A stretch of DNA of 64,000 nucleotides from Chitinophagaceae bacterium (GCA_004028795.1 SAIW01000010.1:1-64000), one strand, 5' to 3'. Positions 27,676 through 35,236 are shown, counted from the first letter of the stretch. Numbers and translations are program-made. Notes: generated from the sequence alone by a model not told the origin.

Positions 27676-27867
27676 AACAATCGGTTTGGCATTATGGCGG
27701 CCGACGAAACGCAGCATCAGCAGTAGGTTCGGTATTGTGCTGCATATCCAGCTTGAAGCAACGCTATTGAGCAGTAGAAATAAACTTGTACATTAGTTCA
27801 TTATTCGGCTTCAGTTGCGGGCAGACGGAACACAGAATATCGCCACAGCACCAAGCCGTCCAACGTT
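27676..27867 (+). other. attC-like site 9 (long class)
   Basis: 192 bp. Arms AAC-AATC-GGTTTGGC ... GCACCAAGCC-GTCCAAC-GTT (4 and 7 nt). GCACAGCACACAAC mirrors GTTGTGTGCTATGC at 25082 (13 of 14), which fixes the extent of the three-gene cassette. Confidence 0.75.
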
Positions 27868-27905
27868 GGTGGCAATAAGACAACGACTTTAAATTTATAG
27901 TGAGT

Positions 27906-28439
27906 ATGGCTAACAATAGTAACGAATTGATAGATGATAATTATGAACATTATGAAGAAGATGTAGACGGGAAGAAAATTTATTTTAAGGTCGCAGAAAC
28001 GGAAATGACAAAGCAGGAATTTTCAGATCTATCTGAAGACGATTGCGAATTTATTTTTCAATGCCTTTTATTGGCTGACGATTTGTTGAAAAAACATACG
28101 GACGGCGAAAGTCTCAACAGCTATTCTACAGTCACTCTTGACAACCTGATTGACTTGTATAATGAGGACCCTAAAATATTTGATTGCACAAAAAATGGAT
28201 TTATCAATTCTATAGGAGCAGCATTCGGACACTTTCTAAACAAAAATTTAGGGACAAAATGGATAGTAATTACTGATGAGTATGGAGATGATTTTTCATG
28301 TCAAATAGATGAATTGAATTTAAGAGCATTTCCTTTAAATTCTGTTGCCAAAGCAATTGAGCAGAAACGTGAAGGGTCATTGGAAACAATTTACTTACTG
28401 ATAAAGCGACAAAAGGCGGAGTTAGAGGCTGAATTGTAA
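27906..28439 (+). CDS. Cassette 10 protein, DUF3806-like
   Basis: 177 residues from ATG 27906; a GTG lies 6 nt upstream. Soluble and acidic. The centre 'SIGAAFGHFLNKNLGTKWIVITDEYG' followed by 'LRAFPLNSVAKAIEQKREG' looks like the DUF3806 family (ends with a DeyG and a fP-x2-V-x-K motif). Function of that family is unknown to me. Confidence 0.65.
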   Translation: MANNSNELIDDNYEHYEEDVDGKKIYFKVAETEMTKQEFSDLSEDDCEFIFQCLLLADDLLKKHTDGESLNSYSTVTLDNLIDLYNEDPKIFDCTKNGFINSIGAAFGHFLNKNLGTKWIVITDEYGDDFSCQIDELNLRAFPLNSVAKAIEQKREGSLETIYLLIKRQKAELEAEL

Positions 28440-28444
28440 CCCTG

Positions 28445-28475
28445 ATTACTGCCACCAACAGCAGCTTGCAATTTT
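28445..28475 (+). other. Deleted attC-like site 10 (cassette fusion scar)
   Basis: TACTGCCACCAAC (AAC at 28457-28459) correctly mirrors the opening of cassette 10 (GTTGGTGGCAATA). It runs within 3 bases into GCTTGCA, which mirrors TGCAAGCAAC that closes the next cassette (28963). The ~125 bp that should lie between are gone, so cassettes 10 and 11 can only move together. Confidence 0.6.
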
Positions 28476-28507
28476 ATTTATCTCTAATCATTATAAAAAC
28501 ACAATTC

Positions 28508-28939
28508 ATGTTTACTAAAAAGACTGTAAAAGCTTTTTCAATCGTTGCAATTATTCTTTCCTCTTTAGGACTTTTATTAAGCGTTGTTGGGACTTTGATT
28601 ATACCAAATAACTCGACAACTTTTGCGTTTGTTTTGGGCATTATTTCATGGACAATTTTACTTTGGGCAAGTGTTATTGGTTTTAAGCTTTGCAGATCTT
28701 ATAACCTTTATGACGACGAATACAAAAAGGCAGGTTACAGAATTTACGCCATCGTTTTAGCTTTTATTTTATTCTTTTTCGTAGGACTTATTGTCGGACT
28801 TGGTATCGCTGTTATTTTATTATCAACTCTCTGGGGACTTAAACGTAATTATGACGAATGGGAAAATAATGACCCTATAACTTATGAAGTTTCTTCAAGC
28901 GAAGTAACTACAAATGACACTACTCTTGATAATTCTTAA
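28508..28939 (+). CDS. Cassette 11 protein: membrane protein of DUF4064-like layout
   Basis: 143 residues from ATG 28508 (MFTKKTVKAFSIV); the frame is open further upstream over the scar. Four helices (about 8-28, 38-60, 82-104 overlapping a fourth) and a hydrophilic Ser/Thr/Asp-rich tail. The family assignment is weak; small polytopic inner-membrane protein is what can be seen. Confidence 0.65.
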   Translation: MFTKKTVKAFSIVAIILSSLGLLLSVVGTLIIPNNSTTFAFVLGIISWTILLWASVIGFKLCRSYNLYDDEYKKAGYRIYAIVLAFILFFFVGLIVGLGIAVILLSTLWGLKRNYDEWENNDPITYEVSSSEVTTNDTTLDNS

Positions 28940-28962
28940 AAAAAATTATTAAAACTGCAAGC

Positions 28963-29089
28963 AACAAAACATTTAAGCAAAGTCGGCGGACGACAACGCG
29001 AATGCTCATCTACTTTTCGCTAATCAACTTTTTCAATAATTTCAACAGCATATTTTCAAATTCCGCCTCTGCTTAAATGCGAGAACGTT
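28963..29089 (+). other. attC-like site 11 (short class)
   Basis: 127 bp. Arms AAC-AAA-ACATTTAAGC ... GCTTAAATGC-GAGAAC-GTT. Nearly identical to site 8, 4 kb away. ACTGCAAGC precedes the AAC. Confidence 0.8.
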
Positions 29090-29101
29090 GTGCGTAACAT
29101 T

Positions 29102-29704
29102 ATGAGACACCTTCCTAAAATATTAATTTATTCAAGACTTGTTATTGGAATATTGATATTGACTTTTAGTTTTTTGCATATTGATAATTATAAAATCATT
29201 GCTGTTGTCTTATTTGCAGTAGGACTTTTGACTGATATTTTTGACGGAATTATTGCACGAAATTTAAAAATTTCAACACAACATTTACGCAGGTTAGATT
29301 CAACAATTGACCAAGTGTTTTTTGTTATGGTCGCTATTGCAACTTTTATAGAATGCCAACAGTTTTTTATTGACAACAAAGTAAAACTTATAGTTTTATT
29401 TAGTATTGAGGGCTTGACATATTTAATTTGTTTTCTGAAATTCAAAAAAGAAATTGCGACACATACTATTTCTTCAAAAATTTGGACACTCATTTTATTC
29501 GCAACCCTAATACAAATAATTACAACTTGCAACTCGACAATTTTATTTGAGATTTGCTTTTATGTTGGACTTGTGACGAGGCTAGAAATACTTGGAATAA
29601 TTTTTCTGCTTCGCAAGTGGACAAACGATGTTCCTAGTATTTATCAGGCAGTTTTATTGCGACAGAGGAAGCCTATAAAGAGACACAAGCTTTTTAACGG
29701 TTGA
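29102..29704 (+). CDS. Cassette 12 protein: CDP-alcohol phosphatidyltransferase family
   Basis: 200 residues from ATG 29102. About six helices. The catalytic motif D-x2-D-G-x2-A-R-x8-G-x3-D-x3-D is recognisable as Asp45, Asp48-Gly49, Ala52-Arg53, Asp66 and Asp70, but Leu62 stands where Gly is usual. It should transfer a phosphoalcohol to CDP-activated lipid in the inner membrane. A phospholipid-synthesis gene is an unusual cassette cargo. A GTG 12 nt upstream is the only earlier start. Confidence 0.8.
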   Translation: MRHLPKILIYSRLVIGILILTFSFLHIDNYKIIAVVLFAVGLLTDIFDGIIARNLKISTQHLRRLDSTIDQVFFVMVAIATFIECQQFFIDNKVKLIVLFSIEGLTYLICFLKFKKEIATHTISSKIWTLILFATLIQIITTCNSTILFEICFYVGLVTRLEILGIIFLLRKWTNDVPSIYQAVLLRQRKPIKRHKLFNG

Positions 29705-29712
29705 CGAGAAAT

Positions 29713-30018
29713 ACTACGCACAAAAAATAGTTGCTTTAGCTATGGAGGCTACACAACTATTTTTTGCAATCGCACCGCTAAAAACTTTTTAAATCAACCT
29801 TATTCAGGATGAATTATCTTCATCAACCTATAACAGGATTTTATAACAAAAACAGTCAACTTTTTTCAGGACGGGTCAAGGATAAATATCAACGTTAGTT
29901 CCGGCTGACAGTTAAAGCTTAACATTAGAAATATCAATGAACAGTTGTAAATTTATTTAGCATTTGTAATCGGCGGGCGAATTTCAAATTCCGCCACAAA
30001 CACAAATGCTTTGCCATT
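29713..30018 (+). other. Degenerate composite attC-like site 12
   Basis: The left end TACTACGCACAAA mirrors the opening of cassette 12 (GTTGTGCGTAA) but has AAA for AAC. A perfect 12-bp inverted repeat follows (29722-29733 and 29754-29765). The right end at 30016 reads ATT for GTT, with arm pair AGCATTTGT (from 29959) and ACAAATGCT. The two halves do not pair with one another, so it is probably two damaged sites fused. Confidence 0.5.
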
Positions 30019-30050
30019 AGCGGTAATTTTACAAAGCCGTCACAGTCAAA

Positions 30051-30776
30051 ATGAAAGTTTATAAAACGGGACTTATTCTGACAATTTTGAGTTGGCTTGC
30101 CTGCCTGAATCCTTATTGGATAATATTTGCCGGACCAGTATTTCTTTTAGGGCTTTTGACCGTTTGGTTCTCTAAAGCCAAAACAAAGACAAAATTACTA
30201 ACGACCATTTTGCCAATACTACTTTGGTATCCTGGAATGCTTTCATTCTTCTCTTTAGCCTCAAAACATATGACACCAGAGACATTTCTTATTCCGAAAG
30301 ACTTTAGAGGCCAAATCACACTTATTTACAATGAGCCTTGTGGACAGACCATTCCGAAAGTGGACGGAAGACTGATTTACAGAATACCAGACAATGGAGT
30401 AATGATATTAACAAACGAATTTGAAACTGGAATCATAGACCAAGAATATTATTTTGTTGACGACAACTGTAATAAAATTGAAAAAATACCAGAGCTTATT
30501 CAGCAAGACTTTAACGAAGACTATACTATTGAAAAAAACAAAAATGAGCCACCAAGAAATAAAGTAGGTTTATTTTTACTTGGCACAGGAAGTGGTAGTA
30601 CTTTAAAAAATGAAAATTATTGTTTTCATATGATGGCAGTTAATTCGTGGGACAGTTTAAGAGTGCAATCTAACGGTGGGTTTCCTGACAAATTAATCGA
30701 CAGTTTATTATTTCAATGCAGACAAAAAATAAAAACTACCCCTAACAAAGCATTTAAGCAAAGTCGGCGACTGTAA
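30051..30776 (+). CDS. Cassette 13 protein: membrane-anchored, DUF6843-like
   Basis: 241 residues. Two or three N-terminal helices (about 7-22, 24-40, 48-70) are followed by 'IPKDFRGQITLIYNEPCGQ', 'RLIYRIPDNGVMIL' and 'DQEYYFVDDN', a beta-rich pattern I associate with DUF6843 proteins. The frame continues past the closing AAC (30744), so the last ten residues (KAFKQSRRL) are site-encoded. Confidence 0.65.
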   Translation: MKVYKTGLILTILSWLACLNPYWIIFAGPVFLLGLLTVWFSKAKTKTKLLTTILPILLWYPGMLSFFSLASKHMTPETFLIPKDFRGQITLIYNEPCGQTIPKVDGRLIYRIPDNGVMILTNEFETGIIDQEYYFVDDNCNKIEKIPELIQQDFNEDYTIEKNKNEPPRNKVGLFLLGTGSGSTLKNENYCFHMMAVNSWDSLRVQSNGGFPDKLIDSLLFQCRQKIKTTPNKAFKQSRRL

Positions 30777-30867
30777 CGAGTTGCTCATCTCCTTTTCGCT
30801 ATTAAACTTTTCAATAACTTCAACAACGTAATTTCAAATTCCGCCTTTGCTTAAATGCGGATACGTT
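30744..30867 (+). other. attC-like site 13 (short class)
   Basis: 124 bp. Arms AAC-AAA-GCATTTAAGC ... GCTTAAATGC-GGATAC-GTT. AACTACCCCTAAC mirrors the opening of cassette 13 (ATTAGCGGTAATT) with a few mismatches. The left half has a small deletion relative to site 7. Confidence 0.75.
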
Positions 30868-30923
30868 GGGGGTTATTGTAAGCCAGCAAACTACAAAGGA
30901 TTGAAAATATTTAAATTAATTAA

Positions 30924-31487
30924 ATGCGAAAATTGATTTATTCAGTTAATCTCAGCATTGACGGTTGCTTCGACCTTTCTATTGGTCCTCCTCCACCTGC
31001 CGAGGATTTAGGTAACTTTTTTATTAACCTCTTACGAAACGCTGGTATGCTTGTTTACGGACGTACCACTTATGAGATTATGGTACCTTATTGGCCCAAT
31101 ATCGCAAGAAACCCGGCAGGTGAAACAAAAGAAGATGTTGAGTTTGCCGAGGCATTCAACGCTGTCGAGAAAGTTGTTTTTTCAAAATCCCTTGAGAAGG
31201 CAGAAAGCGAGAATACCAGAATTGTTCGAACAAATGTTGAGGATGAAATACGAAAGCTAAAACTGGAAGAAGGTAAAAATATGTATGTTGGAGGTGTGAC
31301 ACTTGCTTCATATCTTATAGAGCTTGGTCTGATAGACGAGTATATTTTTACTATTTTCCCCATCATTGCAGGAAATGGTAAACGTTTGATGGAAAGTATA
31401 AATATGCAAGAAAAACTTGGGTTAAAACTAGTCAACACTAAGATTTTTAACTCCGGTTGTGTAATGCTTCATTACGTTAAGCAATAA
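30924..31487 (+). CDS. Cassette 14 protein: dihydrofolate reductase-like (RibD C-terminal family)
   Basis: 187 residues. N-terminal 'MRKLIYSVNLSIDGCFD', 'MLVYGRTTYEIMVPYWP' and C-terminal 'YVGGVTLASYLIELGLIDEYIFTIFPIIAGNGKRL' are the signature segments of small RibD_C/DHFR-like reductases (Pfam RibD_C). An NADPH-dependent reductase is expected; substrate unknown. ATG lies 59 nt from the cassette opening, the longest leader of the array. Confidence 0.88.
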   Translation: MRKLIYSVNLSIDGCFDLSIGPPPPAEDLGNFFINLLRNAGMLVYGRTTYEIMVPYWPNIARNPAGETKEDVEFAEAFNAVEKVVFSKSLEKAESENTRIVRTNVEDEIRKLKLEEGKNMYVGGVTLASYLIELGLIDEYIFTIFPIIAGNGKRLMESINMQEKLGLKLVNTKIFNSGCVMLHYVKQ

Positions 31488-31534
31488 GAGAGAAAATTGC
31501 GACAATAAGAATACGCTTTTCTTTTAGCCATTAA

Positions 31535-31640
31535 AACAATTTGGCTTTTAGTTGTTAACTTCAACTCCGGTTTTTAATCAGCTTCAGTTGCCGGGTAGAC
31601 ACCGCAACAATTTTAGTGTTTCGCCAAGCCTCCAAACATT
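31535..31640 (+). other. Degenerate terminal attC-like site 14
   Basis: AAC-AAT-TTGGC (31535) and GCCAAG ... CATT (to 31640) form the arms, with the CAGCTTCAGTTG words of the long class inside. The left flank does not mirror the opening of cassette 14 (GTTGGGGGTTATT), and the right box is ATT. It appears to be the decayed end of the array. Confidence 0.45.
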
Positions 31641-31798
31641 AGCTACCATTCTTAAATAAACCTCAAAACAAAATTTGACCATATAAAAAATCAAATTAAT
31701 AACATAGAATTTTCAAGGAAGGTGTAGAAAAAAGCAAACAACACTTTAGCTTTACTGAATTACGATTTAATCAAGCTATTCTTTAAAGCAAAAAATAT
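31641..31798. other. Gap between the array and the sheath gene
   Basis: About 160 bp of AT-rich sequence. I see no gene, repeat or clear TAnnTTTG promoter in it. Confidence 0.4.
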
Positions 31799-33331
31799 AT
31801 GCCATCAACATTAAAGACACCCGGTGTTTACATCGAAGAAAAGAATGCATTCCCGAATAGTGTTATTGCAGTTGAAACAGCCGTTCCGGTATTCATCGGT
31901 TATACCGAAAAAGCTGAAAGGAATGGAAAGTCCCTTCAGCATATACCAACACGTATCAGCTCCTTTGCTGAGTATGTTGAATATTTCGGTGGTGCATTTC
32001 ATGTAAAATTCAAATTGGTGGAGGCGGACACTGCTGCTAAGCAGGAAACATTTTCTTTGTCCGGAAAGCAAATAGTGCTTGAGTATAATAAGAATAACAT
32101 AGCTTATCTATTTAATTCCATCAGGCTATTTTATGCAAATGGTGGTGCATCGGCTTATATATTGAGTATCGGTACCTATCAGGATAAGTCTGAATTGGAA
32201 ATTAAACCAGATGATTTTGGCGACACAGTTTTTGAGCTATTGAAAAAGGAATCAGAGCCAACCTTAGTTGTTATACCGGATGCAATTGCACTGGGTGAAC
32301 TTTGTTATAAAAATATATATACCAAAGTTTTGCAACATTGTGCAGACACACAAAACCGTTTTGCAATCTTTGATATCAGAAAGCACAAAGCAGGTGAAGA
32401 TACCCATACGGTAATTACCGAATTCAGAGAAAGTATCGGGTCTGCTTATTTAAACTATGGTGCCGCTTATTACCCATGGTTAAAAACAAGTATAGTTAAT
32501 GCAACTGAGGTTAATTATGAAAATCTGGATGCATCTGTTGATTTAGCAACATTGCTTCCTGAAGTTGAAGCTAAAAAGGTAATTGAAAAATTAAAATCTG
32601 AAGTTGACAGGTATGCTGCAATGAATGATGCTGATAAAACGGCTGACAATAAAAAGGCAGCGGAAAATGTTAAGCAGAATTATCATCAGGGTCTCAAAGC
32701 AAGCAGTCCTACTTACGCTAACCTATTAGAAGCAATCAGGACTACATTGAATGAGCTTCCACCGTCCGGTGCTATAGCAGGTTTATACACTACAGTAGAT
32801 AACAGCCGTGGTGTATGGAAAGCTCCGGCAAATATTGCTATTAGTGCGGTCGATGCCCCTTCATTAAATATTTCTCATGAAGAGCAACAAACACTTAATG
32901 TGGATGTAGTCGGCGGAAAATCTATTAATGTTATTCGTCCATTCCCGGGTATTGGTACGCTTGTTTGGGGTGCCAGAACACTTGATGGCAACAGCCAGGA
33001 CTGGCGTTACATTAATGTTAGAAGAACATTAATCATGATTGAACAATCATTAAAAATTGCAGCAAAAGCTTATATATTCGAGCCAAACGTTGCCAATACA
33101 TGGATAACCGTTAAAAGTATGATAGTTAACTTTCTTACTAATTTGTGGAAGCAGGGAGCTCTTGCCGGAGCAGCACCGGAACAAGCGTTTAATGTAGAAG
33201 TTGGTTTAGGAACTACTATGACGCCAACGGATATTCTTGATGGTAGAATGATTATTGAATTTAAGGTTGCGATTGTACGTCCTGCTGAGTTTATCGTAAT
33301 CAGATTTGAACAAAAAATGCAGCAATCATAA
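31799..33331 (+). CDS. Contractile-tail sheath protein (eCIS/phage type)
   Basis: 510 residues. The N-terminus MPSTLKTPGVYIEEK and 'SVIAVETAVPVFIGYTEKA' are typical of sheath proteins from extracellular contractile injection systems and T4-like tails. The C-terminal domain has 'GTLVWGARTLDG', 'RYINVRRTLIMIEQSLKIAAKAYIFEPN' and 'RPAEFIVIRFEQKM', the conserved sheath end. Length is at the upper range of Afp2-4 homologues. Only the AAA+ ATPase gene follows; no tube, spike, baseplate or tape-measure gene is in the window, so it is an orphan sheath here. Confidence 0.9.
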   Translation: MPSTLKTPGVYIEEKNAFPNSVIAVETAVPVFIGYTEKAERNGKSLQHIPTRISSFAEYVEYFGGAFHVKFKLVEADTAAKQETFSLSGKQIVLEYNKNNIAYLFNSIRLFYANGGASAYILSIGTYQDKSELEIKPDDFGDTVFELLKKESEPTLVVIPDAIALGELCYKNIYTKVLQHCADTQNRFAIFDIRKHKAGEDTHTVITEFRESIGSAYLNYGAAYYPWLKTSIVNATEVNYENLDASVDLATLLPEVEAKKVIEKLKSEVDRYAAMNDADKTADNKKAAENVKQNYHQGLKASSPTYANLLEAIRTTLNELPPSGAIAGLYTTVDNSRGVWKAPANIAISAVDAPSLNISHEEQQTLNVDVVGGKSINVIRPFPGIGTLVWGARTLDGNSQDWRYINVRRTLIMIEQSLKIAAKAYIFEPNVANTWITVKSMIVNFLTNLWKQGALAGAAPEQAFNVEVGLGTTMTPTDILDGRMIIEFKVAIVRPAEFIVIRFEQKMQQS

Positions 33332-33427
33332 CAGGTAGTATGTATTATTCTATCATATAAAATAAAAAATTTTAGCAAGTGAAGGATTAGCCCAGTCAAT
33401 AACCCTCAATACCTTTAAAACAAAACC

Positions 33428-34783
33428 ATGAATACAACACTTGTAAAAAAAGCCAATGCCCAAAGCCTGACTAATGAATTACAATGGCTTAGCACAGTTA
33501 TTAATACGCAGGTGAATTTGTATTGGAATAAAACAGCCGTTGATACAAGCATTTATGATATTCAACCACCTGATCTTACTGAAGACACCTCCCCTTATGC
33601 CCGAACAGTTACCCATTACCAGATGGATTTTGATGAACGGATAATACTGATACTCTCGCTGGCACCGTATATACAACCTGAATTATTAGATATATTTTTA
33701 ATTAAAAATGACAACTTGAACAGTGGCTTTACACAAGTGGGTGGCATAAAAGGAAAACATCATGCCGGTTTTATACCCACCGGCGAAACCGCAGCATTTA
33801 TTCTGGCTGCAAATAATCTTGAAAACCGGTTTGGTATAGCTGAAATTTTTGGTAAAGAACATATTTTTTATAAGCATAAGATACTGCAGTTGGAGCCTGT
33901 TGCAGCTATTGAACCTTTTTTAAGCGGTGCCTTACATATCAGCACAGCATACCTGCACTTATTTACCGGCGGTAGTACCTACCAGCCTGATTATGGTATT
34001 CATTTTCCGGCTAAAAAAATTACTACAGATATGGACTGGAGTGATTTGGTACTTGCAGAGCATACACTGAATGAAGTGATGGAGATAAGAGACTGGATAA
34101 ACCATGGAGATAATCTTTTGAGCGACCGGGAGATGAAAAAGAGAATAAAACCCGGTTACCGTGCAGTGTTTTATGGTTCGCCCGGCACGGGAAAAACACT
34201 AACGGCAAGTCTGCTGGGCAAAGCAGCGGATCTGGATGTTTACCGTATTAACCTTTCGGTGGTGGCATCAACAAACATGGTTGAAACGGAAAGGAATATA
34301 GCTGCTGTTTTTGACTATGCCGAAAGCAAAAAATGCTTATTATTTTTTGATGAAGCCGATGCCCTGTTCGGCAAACGCACACAAATCCAAAACAGTAACG
34401 ACCGATATGCCAATTTAGAAATAGCATATCTGCTACAGCGTATAGAAGATTATCCCGGTGTAATAATATTGTCAACCAACTTAAAAAGCAATCTGGATGA
34501 AGCTCTTACACGTCGCTTTCAGAACATCATATATTTTGCAAAGCCCGATATAGAGCAACGTAAAAGGCTATGGCAAAATTCCTTTTCAGATAAAACCCTG
34601 TTGGAAGATAAGATAGACCTGCATAATATCAGCAGCCAATATGAACTAACCGGTGCTTCCATTAACAATATTGTACGTTTTGCATCTTTAATGACCATGA
34701 AGCGAGGTGATAATGTTATTTTACTGAAAGACCTCCTGCAAGGAATAAGAAAGGAGTTTGAAAAGAATGGTAAGGCACTTTGA
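33428..34783 (+). CDS. AAA+ ATPase of contractile injection systems
   Basis: 451 residues. An N-terminal ~200-residue region without known motifs is followed by one AAA+ module: Walker A GSPGTGKT (~residue 250), Walker B LLFFDEADALF, Sensor 1 'STNLK' and arginine finger 'TRRFQNII'. This architecture matches the ATPase (Afp15-like) that accompanies eCIS sheath genes. It is 97 bp downstream of the sheath gene on the same strand. A role in sheath/particle maturation is inferred from family. Confidence 0.88.
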   Translation: MNTTLVKKANAQSLTNELQWLSTVINTQVNLYWNKTAVDTSIYDIQPPDLTEDTSPYARTVTHYQMDFDERIILILSLAPYIQPELLDIFLIKNDNLNSGFTQVGGIKGKHHAGFIPTGETAAFILAANNLENRFGIAEIFGKEHIFYKHKILQLEPVAAIEPFLSGALHISTAYLHLFTGGSTYQPDYGIHFPAKKITTDMDWSDLVLAEHTLNEVMEIRDWINHGDNLLSDREMKKRIKPGYRAVFYGSPGTGKTLTASLLGKAADLDVYRINLSVVASTNMVETERNIAAVFDYAESKKCLLFFDEADALFGKRTQIQNSNDRYANLEIAYLLQRIEDYPGVIILSTNLKSNLDEALTRRFQNIIYFAKPDIEQRKRLWQNSFSDKTLLEDKIDLHNISSQYELTGASINNIVRFASLMTMKRGDNVILLKDLLQGIRKEFEKNGKAL

Positions 34784-34873
34784 AAGGTTGCCAGCTAAAT
34801 GATTATTTAGTTACTTTCTGCTGCTTAGGAAAGACTGTATAACAGATAATAACTATAATGACTAAGAGGCAGA

Positions 34874-35236
34874 TTAACAATTATCTGTAATTACATCTTT
34901 TTTAAACTGACTAATCATTTTTTTCATCTCTTTCAATTGCTTTATTCTTTCATCAATTGATAATAGTTTTTCATTTAAAACCGCTAACTTCTCAGCAACA
35001 GTCATTTTGTTATTGTACCAGGCTTCAATTAACTGGCTGATTTCATTGATGGTAAACCCAACCGATTTGGCATCTCTTATCAGTACCAACTTTTCAACGG
35101 TATCTTCATCATAATGAAAGTAATTGTTGGTCTTCACTTTTTCATCACGCTTTCCTTTTATCAATCCTGATTTCTCATAAAAACGAATAGTATGGGCAGT
35201 GATGCCCGTTTGTTTGGATAATTCGCTTATTAACAT
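34874..35236 (-). CDS. MerR-family transcriptional regulator
   Basis: 120 residues from ATG 35236 (MLISELSKQTG). Winged helix 'LSKQTGITAHTIRFYEKSGLI' at the N-terminus, then the coiled-coil dimerisation helix, with no obvious metal-binding Cys pair at the end, which would fit drug or redox sensing rather than metals. It is divergent from an SDR gene; the shared region holds a likely operator (35266-35297). Confidence 0.9.
   Translation of the reverse strand: MLISELSKQTGITAHTIRFYEKSGLIKGKRDEKVKTNNYFHYDEDTVEKLVLIRDAKSVGFTINEISQLIEAWYNNKMTVAEKLAVLNEKLLSIDERIKQLKEMKKMISQFKKDVITDNC

Larger units (their letters stand above)
17262..31640 (+). mobile_element. Integron-like gene-cassette array (about 14 cassettes)
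   Basis: From 17697 to 31640 the DNA is a head-to-tail series of cassettes, with all genes on the + strand. Boundaries are long imperfect hairpins running from AAC to GTT. Bases after the GTT that opens a cassette reappear as reverse complement before the AAC that closes it, for example GTTACAAGC (24150) and GCTTGTAAC (24952-24960), or GTTGTGTGC (25082) and GCACACAAC (27670-27678). This is how an attC site appears when split over an integrated cassette. Cassettes are 0.6-2.8 kb. A broken tyrosine recombinase lies just upstream. Canonical R-box consensus is not met, so 'integron-like' is used. Confidence 0.75.

Noticed and set aside
24025-30867. Repeated ~127-bp units considered as a CRISPR array
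   Set aside because: Copies are separated by 0.8-4 kb of coding DNA, have no short regular spacers and no cas genes are near.
18202-31640. Site hairpins as ordinary rho-independent terminators or REP elements
   Set aside because: Stems are long and interrupted, no T-run follows, and their ends pair with the far end of the cassette, which neither type explains.
17697-31640. Composite transposon or genomic island bounded by insertion sequences
   Set aside because: I found no transposase gene or IS terminal repeats on either side.
31799-34783. Prophage
   Set aside because: Only sheath and ATPase genes are present; no capsid, terminase, portal, tube or lysis genes, and the genes resemble injection systems more than phage.
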